NCBI RefSeq assembly: GCF_002099425.1
Contig: NW_018344058.1
Location: forward strand, 4,712,001 to 4,776,000
Reading direction: 5' to 3'
Origin: Phascolarctos cinereus
Lineage: Eukaryota; Chordata; Mammalia; Diprotodontia; Phascolarctidae
Length of the DNA stretch: 64,000 bases
Of this stretch, positions 1 through 12,519 are shown in pieces. Both the position numbers and the translations under genes were made by a program. Under the pieces are notes generated by a model. That model had not been told where the DNA came from, ran no database searches, and saw nothing but the letters and a program-made list of their open reading frames with translations. The stretch's first letter is position 1. Each line of letters starts with the position of its first letter.

Positions 1-1237
1 GGGATCAGCTAGAAGCCTTCCCAGTAAGATCAGGCATGAAACAAGAATGCCCAATGTTACCAATATTATTCAGTGTTGCATTGGAAATCCTAGCAATAGC
101 AATAAGAGAAGAAAAACAAATGGAATCAGAATAGGGAATGAGAGAATGACTATCTCTTTTTGCAGATGATATGATGATATACTTGGAAAACCCCAAAGAC
201 TCAAATAAAAAGTTAGTTGAAACAATGGATAATTTTAGCAAAATAGCAGGATATAAAGCAAATCCACACAAATGAATGGCATTCCTATATATTACAAACA
301 CAACCCTGTGGGAAGAGATAGTAAGAGATATCCCATTTAAAATAACTTGATGGTATAAAATACCTCAGATAACATGTGCCAAAACAAACCCAGGAACTAT
401 ATAAATAAAATTATAAAAACTATTTATACAAATAAAACCAGATTTAAATAATTAGAAAAATATTAATTGTTCATGCATAGACAGGGCCAATATAATAAAA
501 GTGACAATTTAACCTAAATTAATTTATATATTCAATGTCATCCTAATTAAATTACCAAAACTTTTTTTTACTGAATTAGAAAAAATAATAAATTCATTTG
601 GAATAACACAAAATCATATCAATATCAAAGGAACTAATGAAAAAAAATGTAAAGGAAGGTGGTTTAGCAGTACCAGATCTTAAACTATATTATAAGGCAG
701 TAATTTCAAAAGAATCTGGTACTGGCCAAGAAAAAGAAAAGTAGATCAATGGAACAGAGTAGGCATACAATTTACTGAAGCAAATAAATATAGTAACCTT
801 GCATGACAAGTGTAAAGACTTAAGTGTTTTGGATAAGAAGTCATTACTTGGTAAAAAAAAATGTTGGGAAAACTGGAAAGCAGTATCGCAGAAATTGGGC
901 ATACATGAATATCTTACACCATTTACCAAGATAAGGTCAAAGCGGTACATAACCTAGATATGAATAGAGATATTACAAGAAAATTTGGAGAACATGGAAC
1001 ATATTACCTATCAGTTATTTATGCATAGGTGAACAATTTATTAATAAACAAAAGATAGCAGAGTAAGGTTTAAAATGGATAATTTAGATTACATTAAAAT
1101 TAAAAGGTTTTTGCACAAAAAAACCCCTAACATGGTTAAGACCAGAAGAAAAGCAGAAAATTGGGGGGAAATTTTTATAGACAGTTTTTCAGATAAAAGT
1201 CTCACATCTCAAATGTATAAAGAATACAAATTATTCC
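1..1237 (+). mobile_element. L1 LINE, ORF2 fragment (RT to C-terminal part), left piece
   Basis: Broken L1 ORF2 reading on the + strand. Near 160-230 the frame reads SLFADDMMIYLENP, the L1 reverse transcriptase active-site block with its FADD motif. Further on come LPDLKLYYK-like and tryptophan-rich NW blocks typical of the ORF2 region after the RT domain. Frames are interrupted many times, so this is an old copy. It enters from outside the window on the left. It is split at 1237 by a younger L1 and resumes at 1785. Confidence 0.88.
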
Positions 1238-1784
1238 TGGCTGAACAAGTTGTGGTATACTATTGTTCTGTATTGTGGTATACTATGTGGAATACTATTG
1301 TTCTATAAGAAATGATGAGCAGATGGACTTCAGAAAAACCTGGAAAGACTTACATGAACTGATGCTGAGTGAAGTGAGCAGAACCACGAGAACATTGTAC
1401 ACAGTAAAAGCAACATTGGAAAATAACTAACTTTGATAGACATACCTCCTTTTAGTGATGCAAGGATTTAAGACCACTCCAAAAGACTCATGATGGAAAA
1501 TGCTATCCACATCCAGAAAAAGAACCATGCTGTCTGAATGCAGACTCTCTCTCTCTTTTTGTTTTTGTTTTTGTTTCTTCTTTCTCATGGTTCCTCCCAT
1601 TGGTTCTAATTCTTCTTTACAACATGACTAATGTAAAAATATGTTTAATATGAATGTATATGTAGAACCTATATCAGATTGCATACCATCTTGGAGTGGG
1701 GTGAGGGGAAGGAGAGGGAGAAAATTTGGAACTCAAAATCTTATTGGAGTGAATGTTGAAAACTAAAAATAAATAATTAAAAAA
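1238..1784 (+). mobile_element. L1 LINE, 5'-truncated 3' end inserted in an older L1
   Basis: The piece starts in the last part of ORF2 (LAEQVVVYY, matching the family's wGmaEQvVvYkcNGIL block). It runs through the marsupial L1 3' UTR, including the 'CATCTTGGAGTGGGG' type purine-rich stretch, to an A-rich tail near 1770-1786. Imperfect target-site duplications of about 19 bases flank it (1219-1237 and 1785-1803, about five differences). The host L1 continues in register after it, so this is a secondary insertion. Confidence 0.85.
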
Positions 1785-2796
1785 AAGGAATACTAGTCAT
1801 TCCCTAATTGTTAAATGGTTAAAAAATATGAACAGTTTTCAGATGAAGAAATCCAAATAATTTATAGTCATATGAAAAATACTGTAAATCATTACTGAGT
1901 AGAGAAATGCAAATCAAAACAAACTTGAAATATCATTTTACACTTATCAGACTGGCTAAAATGATTGAAGGGGAAAACAACAAATGTTGGCAGGGATGTG
2001 CAAAAATTGGGACACTAATTCACTATTGGTGTGATTGTGAAATGATCCAACCATTTTGGAGAGCAATCTGAAATTATGCCCAAAGAGTTATTAAATTGCT
2101 CTTACTTTTGACCCAACAATACCTCTACTAGGTCTATTTCCAAAGTTATTAGGGAAAAAGGAAAAGAACCTACATATGTTCTAAAGTGTTTCTAGCAGCT
2201 CTCTTTGTGATGGCAAGGAACTGGTTATTGTGGGGATTCTCATCAATTAGGGAATGCCTGAACAAATTGTGGCATATGATTGTGATGAAATACTGCTGTA
2301 CTGTAAGAAATAACAAGCCTGTTGATTGTAGAAAAACATGGATAGACTTGCACGAAATAATGAAGGGTGAAATAAGCAGAAACACAAGAACACTGTATTC
2401 AGTAATAGCAATATTGTTTTAAGAACAACTTTGAGTGAACAACTTTGAGTGATAAGTAATTCTGACTATTATAAATAGCCAATTTAATTACAAAGGACAT
2501 AAGAAGGAAGATGCTATATGCCTCCAGAGAAAGAACTGATAACTAGAAGTATGTAGAGAATGATTTATGTATGTGTGTGCATGTGTGTCTAATGGTAGTA
2601 GTCATCTCTAGGATGGGGGGAGGGGAGAAAAAATTATGTGATAACTTTATTATATATTTTAAAAGGATAGCAGATTATTCATCTGCGGCTTTGCAGTTTC
2701 ATGTGCAATGATCTTTTATTTTTTACTATGTTATGGAAATGTTTGTTTTATTTCATAAATTAAAAATAATATAAAGAAAATAAAAAAAAGAAAATG
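1785..2796 (+). mobile_element. L1 LINE, ORF2 C-terminus and 3' UTR, right piece
   Basis: Continuation of the L1 that starts the window. It holds the conserved C-terminal block (REMQIKTxLRYHLTxxR, CWRGCG, HCWWxC, PxIPLLGxYP in degraded form) at about 1900-2200. The last ORF2 block follows at 2186-2422, in a 78-codon frame. The 3' UTR ends in an A-rich tail near 2760-2796. A 14-base tandem duplication (AACAACTTTGAGTG twice) lies at 2424-2451. Confidence 0.85.
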
Positions 2797-3092
2797 GTAT
2801 CCATCTCCAGAGAAAGAAATGATAGAGTCTGAGTATAGATTAAAGCATACTTTTTCTTTACTTTTTTATTTGTCTTGGTTTCTTTGTCTGTATTTTGTTT
2901 CATAACATGACTAACACGGAAATATGTTTTGCAAGACTGTGTGTGTATAACCTATGTCAAATTGCTTGCCTTCTCAATGAGAGGGGAGGGAAGTGAGGGA
3001 GAAAATTTGGAACTCAAAAATTGGAAAAAAAACAAATGGTAAAAATTGTTTTTACATGTAATTGGGGAAACAATAAAATACTTTTTTTTAAA
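2797..3092 (+). mobile_element. L1 LINE 3' UTR fragment
   Basis: A second short L1 3' end directly downstream. It starts in the 'TCCAGAGAAAGAA' block that follows the ORF2 stop. It carries the T-rich stretch, the 'CATGACTAA' block and the purine-rich 'GAGGGGAGGGAAG' block, and it ends A-rich near 3085. It repeats sequence already present in the preceding copy, so it is a separate severely 5'-truncated insertion. Confidence 0.8.
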
Positions 3093-4160
3093 AAAAGAAT
3101 GTTTCATCTATATTCTATGTGATAGCTTTTCAAGTTTTTGAAGACAACTATGATGTCCCCCATATGTCTTCCTTTCTCCAGGTCAAATATCCCAAATTCC
3201 TTCAACCACTTCTCCTGTGACATTGAATCAAGACCCTTTAGCATCCTAGTTGCTCTCTTCTGTTTGCTTGCTAGATTTCAATATCACTCTTAAACTGTGG
3301 CCCTCCAAATGACTGGTGTGAGTTCAGCCATTGAGCCAATTCCAAATTCATGTAATTCTATAACTAAATAGTCCATGTCTTTCTCTGTTTTCCACAGGAG
3401 TTGAATCAATCAATCAAATATTTATTAAGTGCTTATCAGCTGCCTTGCTGAAGTCTAGACAAACTTTATCTATAATACTGTCCAGAATGAGTAGGCTAGT
3501 AATAATACTAAAAAAAAATGTAATAAAGCAAAGGCAGTTTCCAGATCTTATTTCCACAGAGGTTGCTTCATGGATAATGGGCTCAGGGGGCCAGAGTAGT
3601 GGTTGGGGGGTACTGCTACTCCAAAGGCTCTTCTGCTTACCTGCCTTTTGGTGGCAGAGGTCTGGCCTGTCTCCACTGGGTGAAAAGGGAGATTGTGAAA
3701 GACTTTGACTCACCTGATACATGCTATCTCCTTCCTATCTTTCTCTAGAGGGGCCTTGTTGCTTTATTTACTAAATCACACCTCTGTACCAGGCATGTGA
3801 TCTATTTTCCTGAATTTCTCCTCCCAAATTTCCTTTATCTGTCCAGGTGGTTTATAGTATTATCTGATGACAAACTTACTTCTGTGTCTTCCTCCATTGA
3901 TTTTTTACCATATACTCTCTATAAGGATTCCCCCATCTTGTTCCTCGATTTTCAATATATTGCCTTCTAAATGTATGTCATTACTCTATCCTCATCTCTT
4001 TTAACTACATTGTTACTTTTTAGTTATATATGCCAGTCTGGAGGCACATTCCAAACTTCAGTTTCATCCCATCAGATCTCAGTGATAACAATGAAATCAA
4101 ATTTGCCTCCTTCAATCAGTTAAGTATTTACGGCCTCATTCTCCCCTCTACTTGTCTACA
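3093..4160 (-). mobile_element. L3/CR1-clade LINE remnant, antisense
   Basis: Three blocks occur in the order expected for an antisense CR1-type ORF2. At 3105-3300 is the C-terminal part (in reverse, the LERVQRRATK-type region followed by the codons giving the 'dLiaVFkyLK' stretch). At 3430-3480 the reverse strand reads VCLDFSKAAD, matching the RT motif DVxLDFSKAFD. At 4030-4115 it reads FDFIVITEI-WDETEVWN, matching the CR1 endonuclease motif ITETWWDxxHDW. The distance is shorter than in an intact element, so internal deletions are likely. Old copy. Confidence 0.75.
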
Positions 4161-4794
4161 AATTTTGGAGGGTTACACTAGAAGAACCCCAGCTCTAAAA
4201 TTTCATGACTCTAAAAAGTTTTCAATTTAAATCGATACTACTTTTATGTTTAAAAAATAAAATCTTATTTTTAAATAAACCTTTCAAAGTAATTCATTAT
4301 GTGCCATCTAGACAGATCAATGCTTGGAAGCACCACAAAAAGAGCTTCCTCTGTGGTTGTTATTTCTGAGTTAATGAATTCAAGGAAGGTTTATATGCAA
4401 TTTTTTTCCTTAGGGAACCAAAATTAACAGTATTGACTATACTTTATACTATCAACATCTTTCCAATCATTCAAGGTCAGGTAGAGAAAAGAACAAAGTA
4501 AAATGTATAATTTTAGGCTCAATTTTAATGGTATAATTTAAAATGGAGGACAGTCTAATTACCTGCTGCCCTTACCATCTGACTATATAACCTAACACTA
4601 TCATTCTGTAAAGATATTGTCAACTTTTTCTCATCAGTTTAGACATAGTCTAATATCTTTCGTGTCTGTTTGACACATTGTCTTCCAAGTTCTAACATTT
4701 ATTTAGTCAATTAATTATAATTTTTTTAAAAAAAAGTCACTTAGTGTAGAAAAGAAAGAAAGGAAAACAAATTAATTACTTTGTGTGTTCCCAA
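4161..4794. other. unassigned AT-rich intergenic or intronic stretch
   Basis: I see no coding signal, clear repeat block or RNA gene here. A-rich and T-rich runs near 4720-4860 probably belong to the 3' tail of the antisense L1 that follows. Confidence 0.4.
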
Positions 4795-7085
4795 TTTCAT
4801 TTTTTAAAAATTAATTTAAAAAGTTTTATTGATGCCTTTTAAAAAAATTACCATTATTTCAAGTTATGTCCCCTTTGTTCCCTGAGGCTTGCTTTGTGAC
4901 AAAGAAGAACAGTTAATAAAACCAACATAAATAACCACCATTATTGGTAATGTATCCAACCTTCCACAGCCATAATTCCCTACCTCTTCAAAGAAATTAG
5001 GGTGGTGAATTTCTTCATCTCTTCTTTAGCAAAAGGATTAGTCATTATAAATTCACAGCATTTAGCTTCAGTTTTCATTCAATACTTTAAAAATCATTGT
5101 ATATGTTGTTTACCTGATTTTTCTTGCTTCACTTCACTTTTATTCATATGAGTCTTCCCACGTTTTCTGAATTCCTTCTCTTCATCATTTACTATCGCAC
5201 AATAATATTTCATTATGTTCATATGATACAATTAATTATTTCCTATTTAATGGACACTGCCTTTGATGGATTTAGAAGCCAGTATGAGCTGACATCATAC
5301 CTGTGATGTAAGATGGTAGAATTGACCTCTTTCCCAAACTGTTTTGCAGTTTTTTCAGCATTTCTTATTGAATAGTTGATCTTTGTGTAAGAATTCTAGT
5401 TCTTAAGTACCACTAAAAGTGTTCCTATGATTATTTTGGTAGATATGGGGCCTTACCTTTGTGCTTTTGATCTCCTTGATGTATAAACCTATTAGTGGAA
5501 TATCTGGGTCAAAAAGTATAAATACCTTAGTGACTTGTCCTGCATAATTTGAAATTGTTTTCCAGAATAATTAGAACATATCATATCTCTACTGATGGGA
5601 TATTCATGTACCTGTCTTCCTGCATTCCCTCTAGTGTTCACTGTTTTTGTCACCTTTGTAAATTTGTTTAGTATGAGGTGAAACATAAGATTTGCTTTAA
5701 TTTGCATTTCTCTTGTTAGGAGTGATTTGGAGAAATCTTTTATATGACTGTTACTATATTGAAATTCTCTTGAGAACTGTATGTTCATACCTCTTATCTA
5801 TTGGGGAATGGCTCTTGCTATTTATATTTATGTTATTTCTTTATACATCTTTCATATCCTCATGTTAAAGATAATAGATACAAAAATTTTTGCAATTAAT
5901 AGTTCCCCTTCTAATCCAACTACATTGATTTTACTCATGAAAAAAATTTACTTTTCATGTAATCATAATTATTTATTTTTTTCTTTTATTAGACACTCTT
6001 TCCCTTGTTTGGTTAAGAATTCTCCCCTTAGCAATAGTTGTGAAAGATACATCCTGATGTTTTTTCTGATTTATTTTTCATCATGTAAGCTTTTATATTT
6101 AGGCTTATATCCTTTTGGAACTTATTGTGATGTACAGGATGTGCTGGTAAGTGTGTAACAATTGGCTCTGAAAAAAATACACATGACACGCTTTTAAATT
6201 TAATCTGCATTAGTTACATATTCTCCATCACTTTAAGTCTAATCAATTAACAAAATAATAAATCAAGCCCTGATTTGTTGCATTTACCAGTTTCTGAGGT
6301 ACAAATGCTTATAATAAAAATTTAACCATCAGTTATCAGAAGCCAGTTCGAGCTGGCTCTGGTACATACTTGGTGGTTTTGTTGTAAAACACTGATGTTG
6401 ACCTGTTTGCCAAAATGCTTTCTAGTTCTTCCAGAATTTTTTTTTGAATAAGAGATCCTTCCCCAAGTAATTTATATTCTTGGACTTATCCACCACTTGG
6501 ATGTTAAATTAATTTGTTTCTGATTCTTGTTTATCTGGTTTGTTCTGTACATTTATGTGTCTATTTTTCAATAAGTACCAATATATTTTCATGATTACTT
6601 CATTGTAATATAGTTTGAGGTCTAGAATTTCTATTCCCCTTTCAGTATTACTTTTTTCCATTATTTTTCTGGAGACAATAGTTTTTTTCTTTATGTAAAT
6701 TTATTTTGCTATCATTTTGCATTGTTCTACAAAGTGTCCTTTGATAGTTTCATTGGTAAATCATTACATCTATAAATTTATTTAAGAAATATCATAACTT
6801 TTGTTATTTGGAGTGACCCAAACATAAGTGATGAACATCACTCCAATTAATTATTTTTATTTCTGTAAAAAATGTTTAATTGTATTTATACATTTTGAGT
6901 GTCTTGGCAGATTGGCTCCCATATATTTTATTCATTTGGTAGTTATTTTGATGGTATTTCTTTTTCTTTCATTTCTTTATAGATTTTATTATTGCTATAT
7001 GAAATGCTGATGATATTTGTGAATTTATTTTGTTTCCTGATACATTATGGTAGCTATTAGTTATTCCAATTAGTTTCTTTGCATT
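4795..7085 (-). mobile_element. L1 LINE, antisense, 3' UTR to the region after RT
   Basis: Reading the reverse strand from 7085 down, the order is a degraded RT-thumb region, a WxRNR-DQWNR-like region, the REMQIK...LRxHL block (about 5690-5720), the CWRGCG-like block, and the 3' UTR with its 'ACAAAG' and A-rich elements (4800-4990). Many frame breaks mark an old family. It is distinct from the younger copies at 43645 and 59395. Confidence 0.75.
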
Positions 7086-7815
7086 TTTTTCTAATTTAAA
7101 ATTTTCAATTAAAGATTTATTTGCTCTCCCCATCTCATTCCCCTATCTTTGAAGAAATATTTTTGTCAGAAATATGCAAAGTAAAGCAAAACACATTCCC
7201 ATATTGGCCATATTAAAAAAAAATCTGTGTCCTATTCTGCATCTCTGTCAGGTTGTGGTCATTGATCTCTTGGAATCATGGTGGGTCATTGAATTGATCA
7301 GAGTTTTTAAGTCTTTCATAGTTGTTTGTCTTAGAAATATTATTATTGTATCATTTTTCTGCTTGTTTTGCTTATTTCACTTTGCAACAATTCGTATATA
7401 TCTCCTTAGGTTTCTCTGAAACCATCTTTTTCATCATTTCTTATGGTACAATGATGTTCCATTGTATTCTCATAAAACAATTTGTTCAATCATTCCTCAG
7501 TTGATGAACATCATTTTAATTTCCACTTCTTTGCCACTCCAAAAAGGAATTGCTATGAATACTTTTGCAGATATGCTTTTTTTCCTCTTTATTTTATATT
7601 TTGGGGGTATAGGCCTGCCATGGTATTACTATGACAGAGGATATGCACAATTTAGTAACTTTCTGAGTATAGTTCCATATTCCTTTCTAGAATGGCTGGA
7701 CCAATTCACAGTTCTACTAGTAGTGAATTAAGGTGCTTATTTTCCTGCATTCTTAGATAGAGTTTTTTAAAGATCTATGTTTTCTGTTTTGTTGGTTGGA
7801 GTATATTTTTGTAGG
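7086..7815 (-). mobile_element. L1 LINE 3' end, antisense (second copy)
   Basis: The 3' UTR begins again here ('TTCCCATATTGGCCAT' at 7196-7212). It is followed by the reverse of the last ORF2 blocks: wGmaEQvVv-like at 7440-7510, AALF-like at 7520-7570, and the stretch before them to about 7740. Because the same L1 segment is met twice (here and at 4795), this is a separate insertion or duplication. Confidence 0.7.
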
Positions 7816-8329
<514 letters not shown>

Positions 8330-8879
8330 TAAAGTGACCTTTTGGGAATAATTTAGCTCATAGAGTCTAAAGAAGGTAAACATTTAGAATGATATGGCTA
8401 CTATTGTACAGTCTTATGTAATCATTATTATCATTCCTGTTCTTGATGAATTATTACATCTTTATAAAGATACTTGTTTGTAAAGGACTTCCTTCTAGCA
8501 AAGCTACAGAATAATCCCAGCAATGATAAATTCAATGTATCTCATTTCATGAATACAACAGGTTTCTGCAATGGTTGTTACAAGTTTATAGATAAATTCT
8601 TCATTATTCTTAGTCTTGTTTATTGGGTTTTTATACTTAATAATGATAACTAAATATATACTTTACATTTCCTTTTTTAATCTTTGGGCTTTTAAGCTTG
8701 GTTTCTGAAGAAGAGTATTCAATTTCAGAGATTCGTCCAGAAATTTGAAGTAAAAATGGGCAAATACATTGATGTTATTTTAATTATCTATCTTATCCAT
8801 CTGTCTAGCTCTCTATCATCTCTCTGTCTCTGCTTCTCTCCTTTTTCTGTCTGTCTCTCTCTCTATCTCTCTTTTGTCA

Positions 8880-9000
8880 CTTCACCATAGAAGAGCATAA
8901 TTCTTGAATGCAAGGGCCATGTATGATTTAAATTTGTTTCTATCCTTCCCCCAGGACTGCATCGGGCATAGCAGCTACTTCGTAAATGTTTTGAATGAAA
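8880..9000 (+). mobile_element. L2 LINE 3' end
   Basis: It matches the L2 3' terminus in sense orientation. A degraded 'GAATGCAAGGGCC' block, 'CATCGGGCATAGCAGCT' (from CTGGCACATAGTAGGTGCT) and 'GTAAATGTTTTGAATGAA' appear in the right order. Old and diverged. Confidence 0.6.
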
Positions 9001-9844
9001 ACATTGTATATTAAGGTTTGGGTTTCCAAATATCGTAGACATATCTCTAAGGAAAACTATTAGTGCTGTATTAATAGGAAGGATTTAATAAATACTTGTT
9101 TTTTTAGAAAACTAAATGATGTTCTTTCTTTTCCAATTTTTGTACCTTTCTTACTATCCATGTATGATCTCTTTTTTTCCCCAATAGATTAATTCATATT
9201 TACTAGTTTCTTTTTGGTTTTTGTGTTTACCTAATATTAACTATGAATTCTATTTAAGTCTTAAGTACCTTATCATTCTTTTCAGAATCATGTCTGCTTC
9301 CTTTCAAAATGTTTGGCAGGTGCTAAATAAGCCTATTTGAGGTTTTGTGGATCGAAGCTAACAAGTTAACAGAACAGTTGGATTTTAGTTGTCAGAATTA
9401 AAAATATAAATTCATATTAGAATGCCTTTTATTTTTGTGAAGCTACAATCTGTTCATTGTATACTTATCCACCAAGAAATGAAGTAGTTGTTTCAAGGCC
9501 TTGTTTCTCTTCTCTGTTTGCTCATCTACTTTTACACCTTGCTCATGTGTTAAACAAACGTCTGAAAACTCAGAGGCCCAGGCTACAATGGCAAAAGAAG
9601 TAAAGAATTGGCCTGGTTATTTAGATATTTTAATGCAAAATTTGCTCTTGTCTAAAATGTTCAGACAGAGAGCTACTAAACAGGAATTATCTTGCTTTTT
9701 GAAAATGTGAATGTCTCAAGTCTCCATCTTTCATTTGGAAAGTATAGAACTGCTCTGATAAGTACTTATAATTGTGATATATTATAAAAACTGACTAAAT
9801 TTAAGAAAATATGATGATTTGTCCTGATATAAAGGGTATGATTT

Positions 9845-10010
9845 TTCTCTTTATTTTTTCACTGGTGCTTTTTGTATAAACTTCACAGTCATTTCCCAAT
9901 ATTATCCATTTCCCTCCCTGCTTCACCAAGCGATCCCCTATTGTAACAAAGAAAAAGGTTTAGGCATTTGCTGTCCCCATCAGAACAACTAACTACATAA
10001 AAGACTGATT
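9845..10010 (-). mobile_element. L1 3' UTR fragment, antisense (tentative)
   Basis: The 'TCCCTCCCTGCTTCACCAAG' type block and 'TTGTAACAAAGAAAAAGG' resemble the 3' UTR of older marsupial L1 families on the reverse strand. There is no coding portion, so the call is weak. Confidence 0.45.
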
Positions 10011-10159
10011 GTTATACAAAAATTGCTTTCTGCTCTGAAGAAAATCTTTATATTTTCTTTGACTTTTCTTATCAACATAATTCAAGCAATAATGACTTGT
10101 CAAATGTAACGTACTTTTCATAATTATAAAACATTAATATTCAGTGACTTCCTTTTTAG

Positions 10160-10365
10160 GTTACACATGAGAAATACTGGAACCAATATTGTTTAACCAG
10201 GGATCAGAAAAGAATTTTCTTATTAAATTGGACTAAGGATAAGAAAGATTTTATACAAAAAGCTATAACAACTATTGCAGAAGCATGTACTGCTTATGAA
10301 ATGGAGTCCATATTAGCCCAAGACAGAAAAAAACAACTGGAACTCTGTGCTGTCTGAAAGAAAAG
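10160..10365 (+). CDS. CCDC148: CCDC148 internal coding exon with one-base deletion
   Basis: The acceptor is CTTCCTTTTTAG/G and the donor is AAAAG/GTAGGA. It opens in phase 0, directly continuing the exon at 8122. The translation VTHEKYWNQYCLTRDQKRI, then [32 protein letters not shown] and LELCA, follows human CCDC148 (VEHEKYCDQY ... [42 protein letters not shown]). After ELCA the expected GAT/C-CTG-AAA reads G-TCTGAAA. One base is missing near 10352-10353, giving V then a TGA stop at 10355-10357. The exon is 206 bases, while 207 would keep frame. The other 64 codons and both splice sites look maintained. This may be a recent inactivation, a polymorphism or a sequence error. Confidence 0.85.
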
Positions 10366-11080
10366 GTAGGACATTTTATAGAAGATGTCTTCTGTCTAAG
10401 TGGTTCTTTGAATAGCTACTTTCTTTTCTTTGTTTGAAACCAATAGTAAAACTCACTTCTCTAGCATGCCTCTAAGAGCAGATAGCAGTGGAGATGTGGG
10501 AGGATCTAGATATTAATCAATTATTGAAATTTCCCCAATATTAATCAGTCACTGGAATCCCAGAATCACTGAAATCAATCTTGATGGTCCCAGAGTGTAA
10601 TGTAATTTGGAGGCACTTATAGAAAGGCATAGAATCAAGCAGGTAAACATCCCTGACTTTGGAGGCAAGACCTCCAGCTGACAAATATAGGAAATCCTCA
10701 CTTTTGTCATGAATTCCTCAAATTATACATTTTTCCAATGTGTTGTGGTTCATAGATTATTGAAAGCCATATAAATACATTATCTGGGAGACTGGCCACA
10801 GGTGGGGAGGGTGGCTTTACTACTTAGTAATGGTACTGCAGATATCCACAGGTAATATTTCATGCTCCTCTCCCTTTGGTATTATCCTAGAGGAAATCTT
10901 TGTGGTAGTCATCATTTCAGCAGTTTTGGTGTGATTTACTTCACTAATCAATGCAGCAAAGTCTGGTTACAGGTAATCTTGTCTCTTCCATTTAACCATA
11001 GAGGCTGAAAAAGGCTTAGTGTCATTTTTCAAATCATCTACTTTGGTGATTTCCTCTCTTCTAGCAGGTGTGCTAACAGT
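10366..11080 (+). other. CCDC148 intron, no recognised element
   Basis: Downstream of the second exon. I see no clear repeat family. A short palindromic AATATTAATCA-type repeat lies at about 10512-10548. Nothing codes. Confidence 0.4.
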
Positions 11081-11122
11081 ATAATAGATATCATATCATA
11101 TAATAGATATCATATCATATAA
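11081..11122. repeat. short tandem duplication
   Basis: A unit of about 19 bases (ATAATAGATATCATATCAT) is present twice head to tail, with a third partial start. Confidence 0.85.
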
Positions 11123-11129
11123 TCAAAAG

Positions 11130-11425
11130 ACCAAGAGATCTAACCAGGTTTATTTGAGTTATTTGCCATCCCTCATGGTACAATAATTTTCCATCACATT
11201 CATATATTATAGTTTGATCAATTATTAGCCAATTGTAGGGCACACATTTTTGTTTCCCTTTTTTGTTATTACAGTGGAGGTAATATGAGGGTTTTTTTAT
11301 ATATGGGTCTTTTTTTAGTGTCTTTAAACTCCTTTGAGTATAAGTCCAGTAATGAGATCTCTGGGTCAAAAGATATTCCAAATTATCTTCTAGAATTGTT
11401 GAACCAATTCACAGCTCCATCAGCA
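11130..11425 (-). mobile_element. L1 LINE, antisense ORF2 C-terminal fragment
   Basis: The reverse strand holds the last ORF2 blocks. The wGma-EQ-type region, AALF-like NNK region and GIYxKE-like region show in the 88-codon frame at 11115-11381 and continue to the CWW-like region near 11425. Here it meets a compound AT/AC microsatellite. Confidence 0.65.
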
Positions 11426-11434
11426 ATGAAATAA

Positions 11435-11468
11435 CATATCTATATATATATATATATCTATATCTATC

Positions 11469-11508
<40 letters not shown>

Positions 11509-11537
11509 TATATACATATATATATATATATATATAT
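11435..11537. repeat. compound TA/CTAT/CA microsatellite
   Basis: Runs of (TA)n, (CTAT)n, (TA)n, (CA)n and (TA)n in succession. It lies between two antisense L1 pieces. Confidence 0.95.
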
Positions 11538-11539
11538 TT

Positions 11540-11612
11540 TGTTGTTGTTGCATGTGTTCAGTTTCATTAGACTGTGAGCTCTTTGAAAGCAGATCTCCTA
11601 TTTTTCTTTAGT
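11540..11612 (+). mobile_element. L2/MIR-type 3' tail fragment
   Basis: 'AGACTGTGAGCTCTTTGAAA' followed by a degraded 'GGCAGGGAC...TTTCTTTAGTA' block matches the sense L2 3' region. It is short and ends at the next L1 piece. Confidence 0.4.
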
Positions 11613-12165
11613 ATAACACAAGTGCTGCCATAAATTTACTGTCATGTGTGGGTCTTCTCCTACTTTCGTTTATCTCTCTGTGGCTTATTCCTAGTAATGG
11701 TATTGGTAGGTTAAAGGGTAGATATGAACACTTTAGTGACTTTTTGATTATATTTCCAAGTTACATTTCAGAATAGCTGGACTAATTCATCCAACAACTG
11801 TCATTTTATTTTTTTGTTATCTTTGCCAATCTGATGGAACCTCAGAGTTGTTTTAAATTACAGTTCTCTTATCAGAGATTTGGGTATTGTTTCATATGGC
11901 CATTGATAGCTTGCTTTTCTTCTTTTGAAAACTGCCTCTTTATCCTTGGAAGATTTATCTATGGGGGGGGGAATGTCTCATATTGCTATATATTTCAATT
12001 AATTCCCTACGTATCCCTTGGGTATAAGAGCTTTATCATCTTTAGCATCTATTACAGTGTTCTTAAATGTAACAAAATTTCCTGAATGACCATAATCCAA
12101 TGAATCTTAATTGTTGTACTTTTATTATGGACTTAACCTGAGAAAAATTTTTTAGGGCTTATGAT
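11613..12165 (-). mobile_element. L1 LINE, second antisense ORF2 C-terminal fragment
   Basis: It starts again in the AALF-like block also found in the 11130-11425 piece. It then runs past the GxYPKE, HCWW, REMQIK (about 11850-11870) and SxxxxHMKKC regions to the NxFSDKG area near 12050. The overlap in content shows two copies rather than one split copy. Confidence 0.6.
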
Positions 12166-12284
12166 GACAAATGCCAAATTTTATATTGTTCCATATTTTG
12201 CAATTTGTTTTTACCAGGTTTTGAGTCATTTACTAGAGACTTCACTTTTCAGTTTGAGACAAAGTAGGGAAAGAATGTGTTGAA

Positions 12285-12291
12285 TAATAGT

Positions 12292-12325
<34 letters not shown>

Positions 12326-12330
12326 ATCTT
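12285..12330. repeat. GA-rich simple repeat
   Basis: Interrupted (GA)n and (GAAA)n purine run. Confidence 0.8.
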
Positions 12331-12519
12331 ATAGGAGACATTTAGAGAAGAATCAAATATCTGAACTTCAGAGTGCCATAAAAATGTTATCTTATATAAC
12401 TGCGCCTTTTTCTTTACTTACATAAAAAGGAGCAATTGAAAAGATATATGTTGTATGCAAGTATTTTGAAATGGCATGTGTTACTTTAAGTAATATTCAA
12501 ATACTAATGAGCATTAAAG

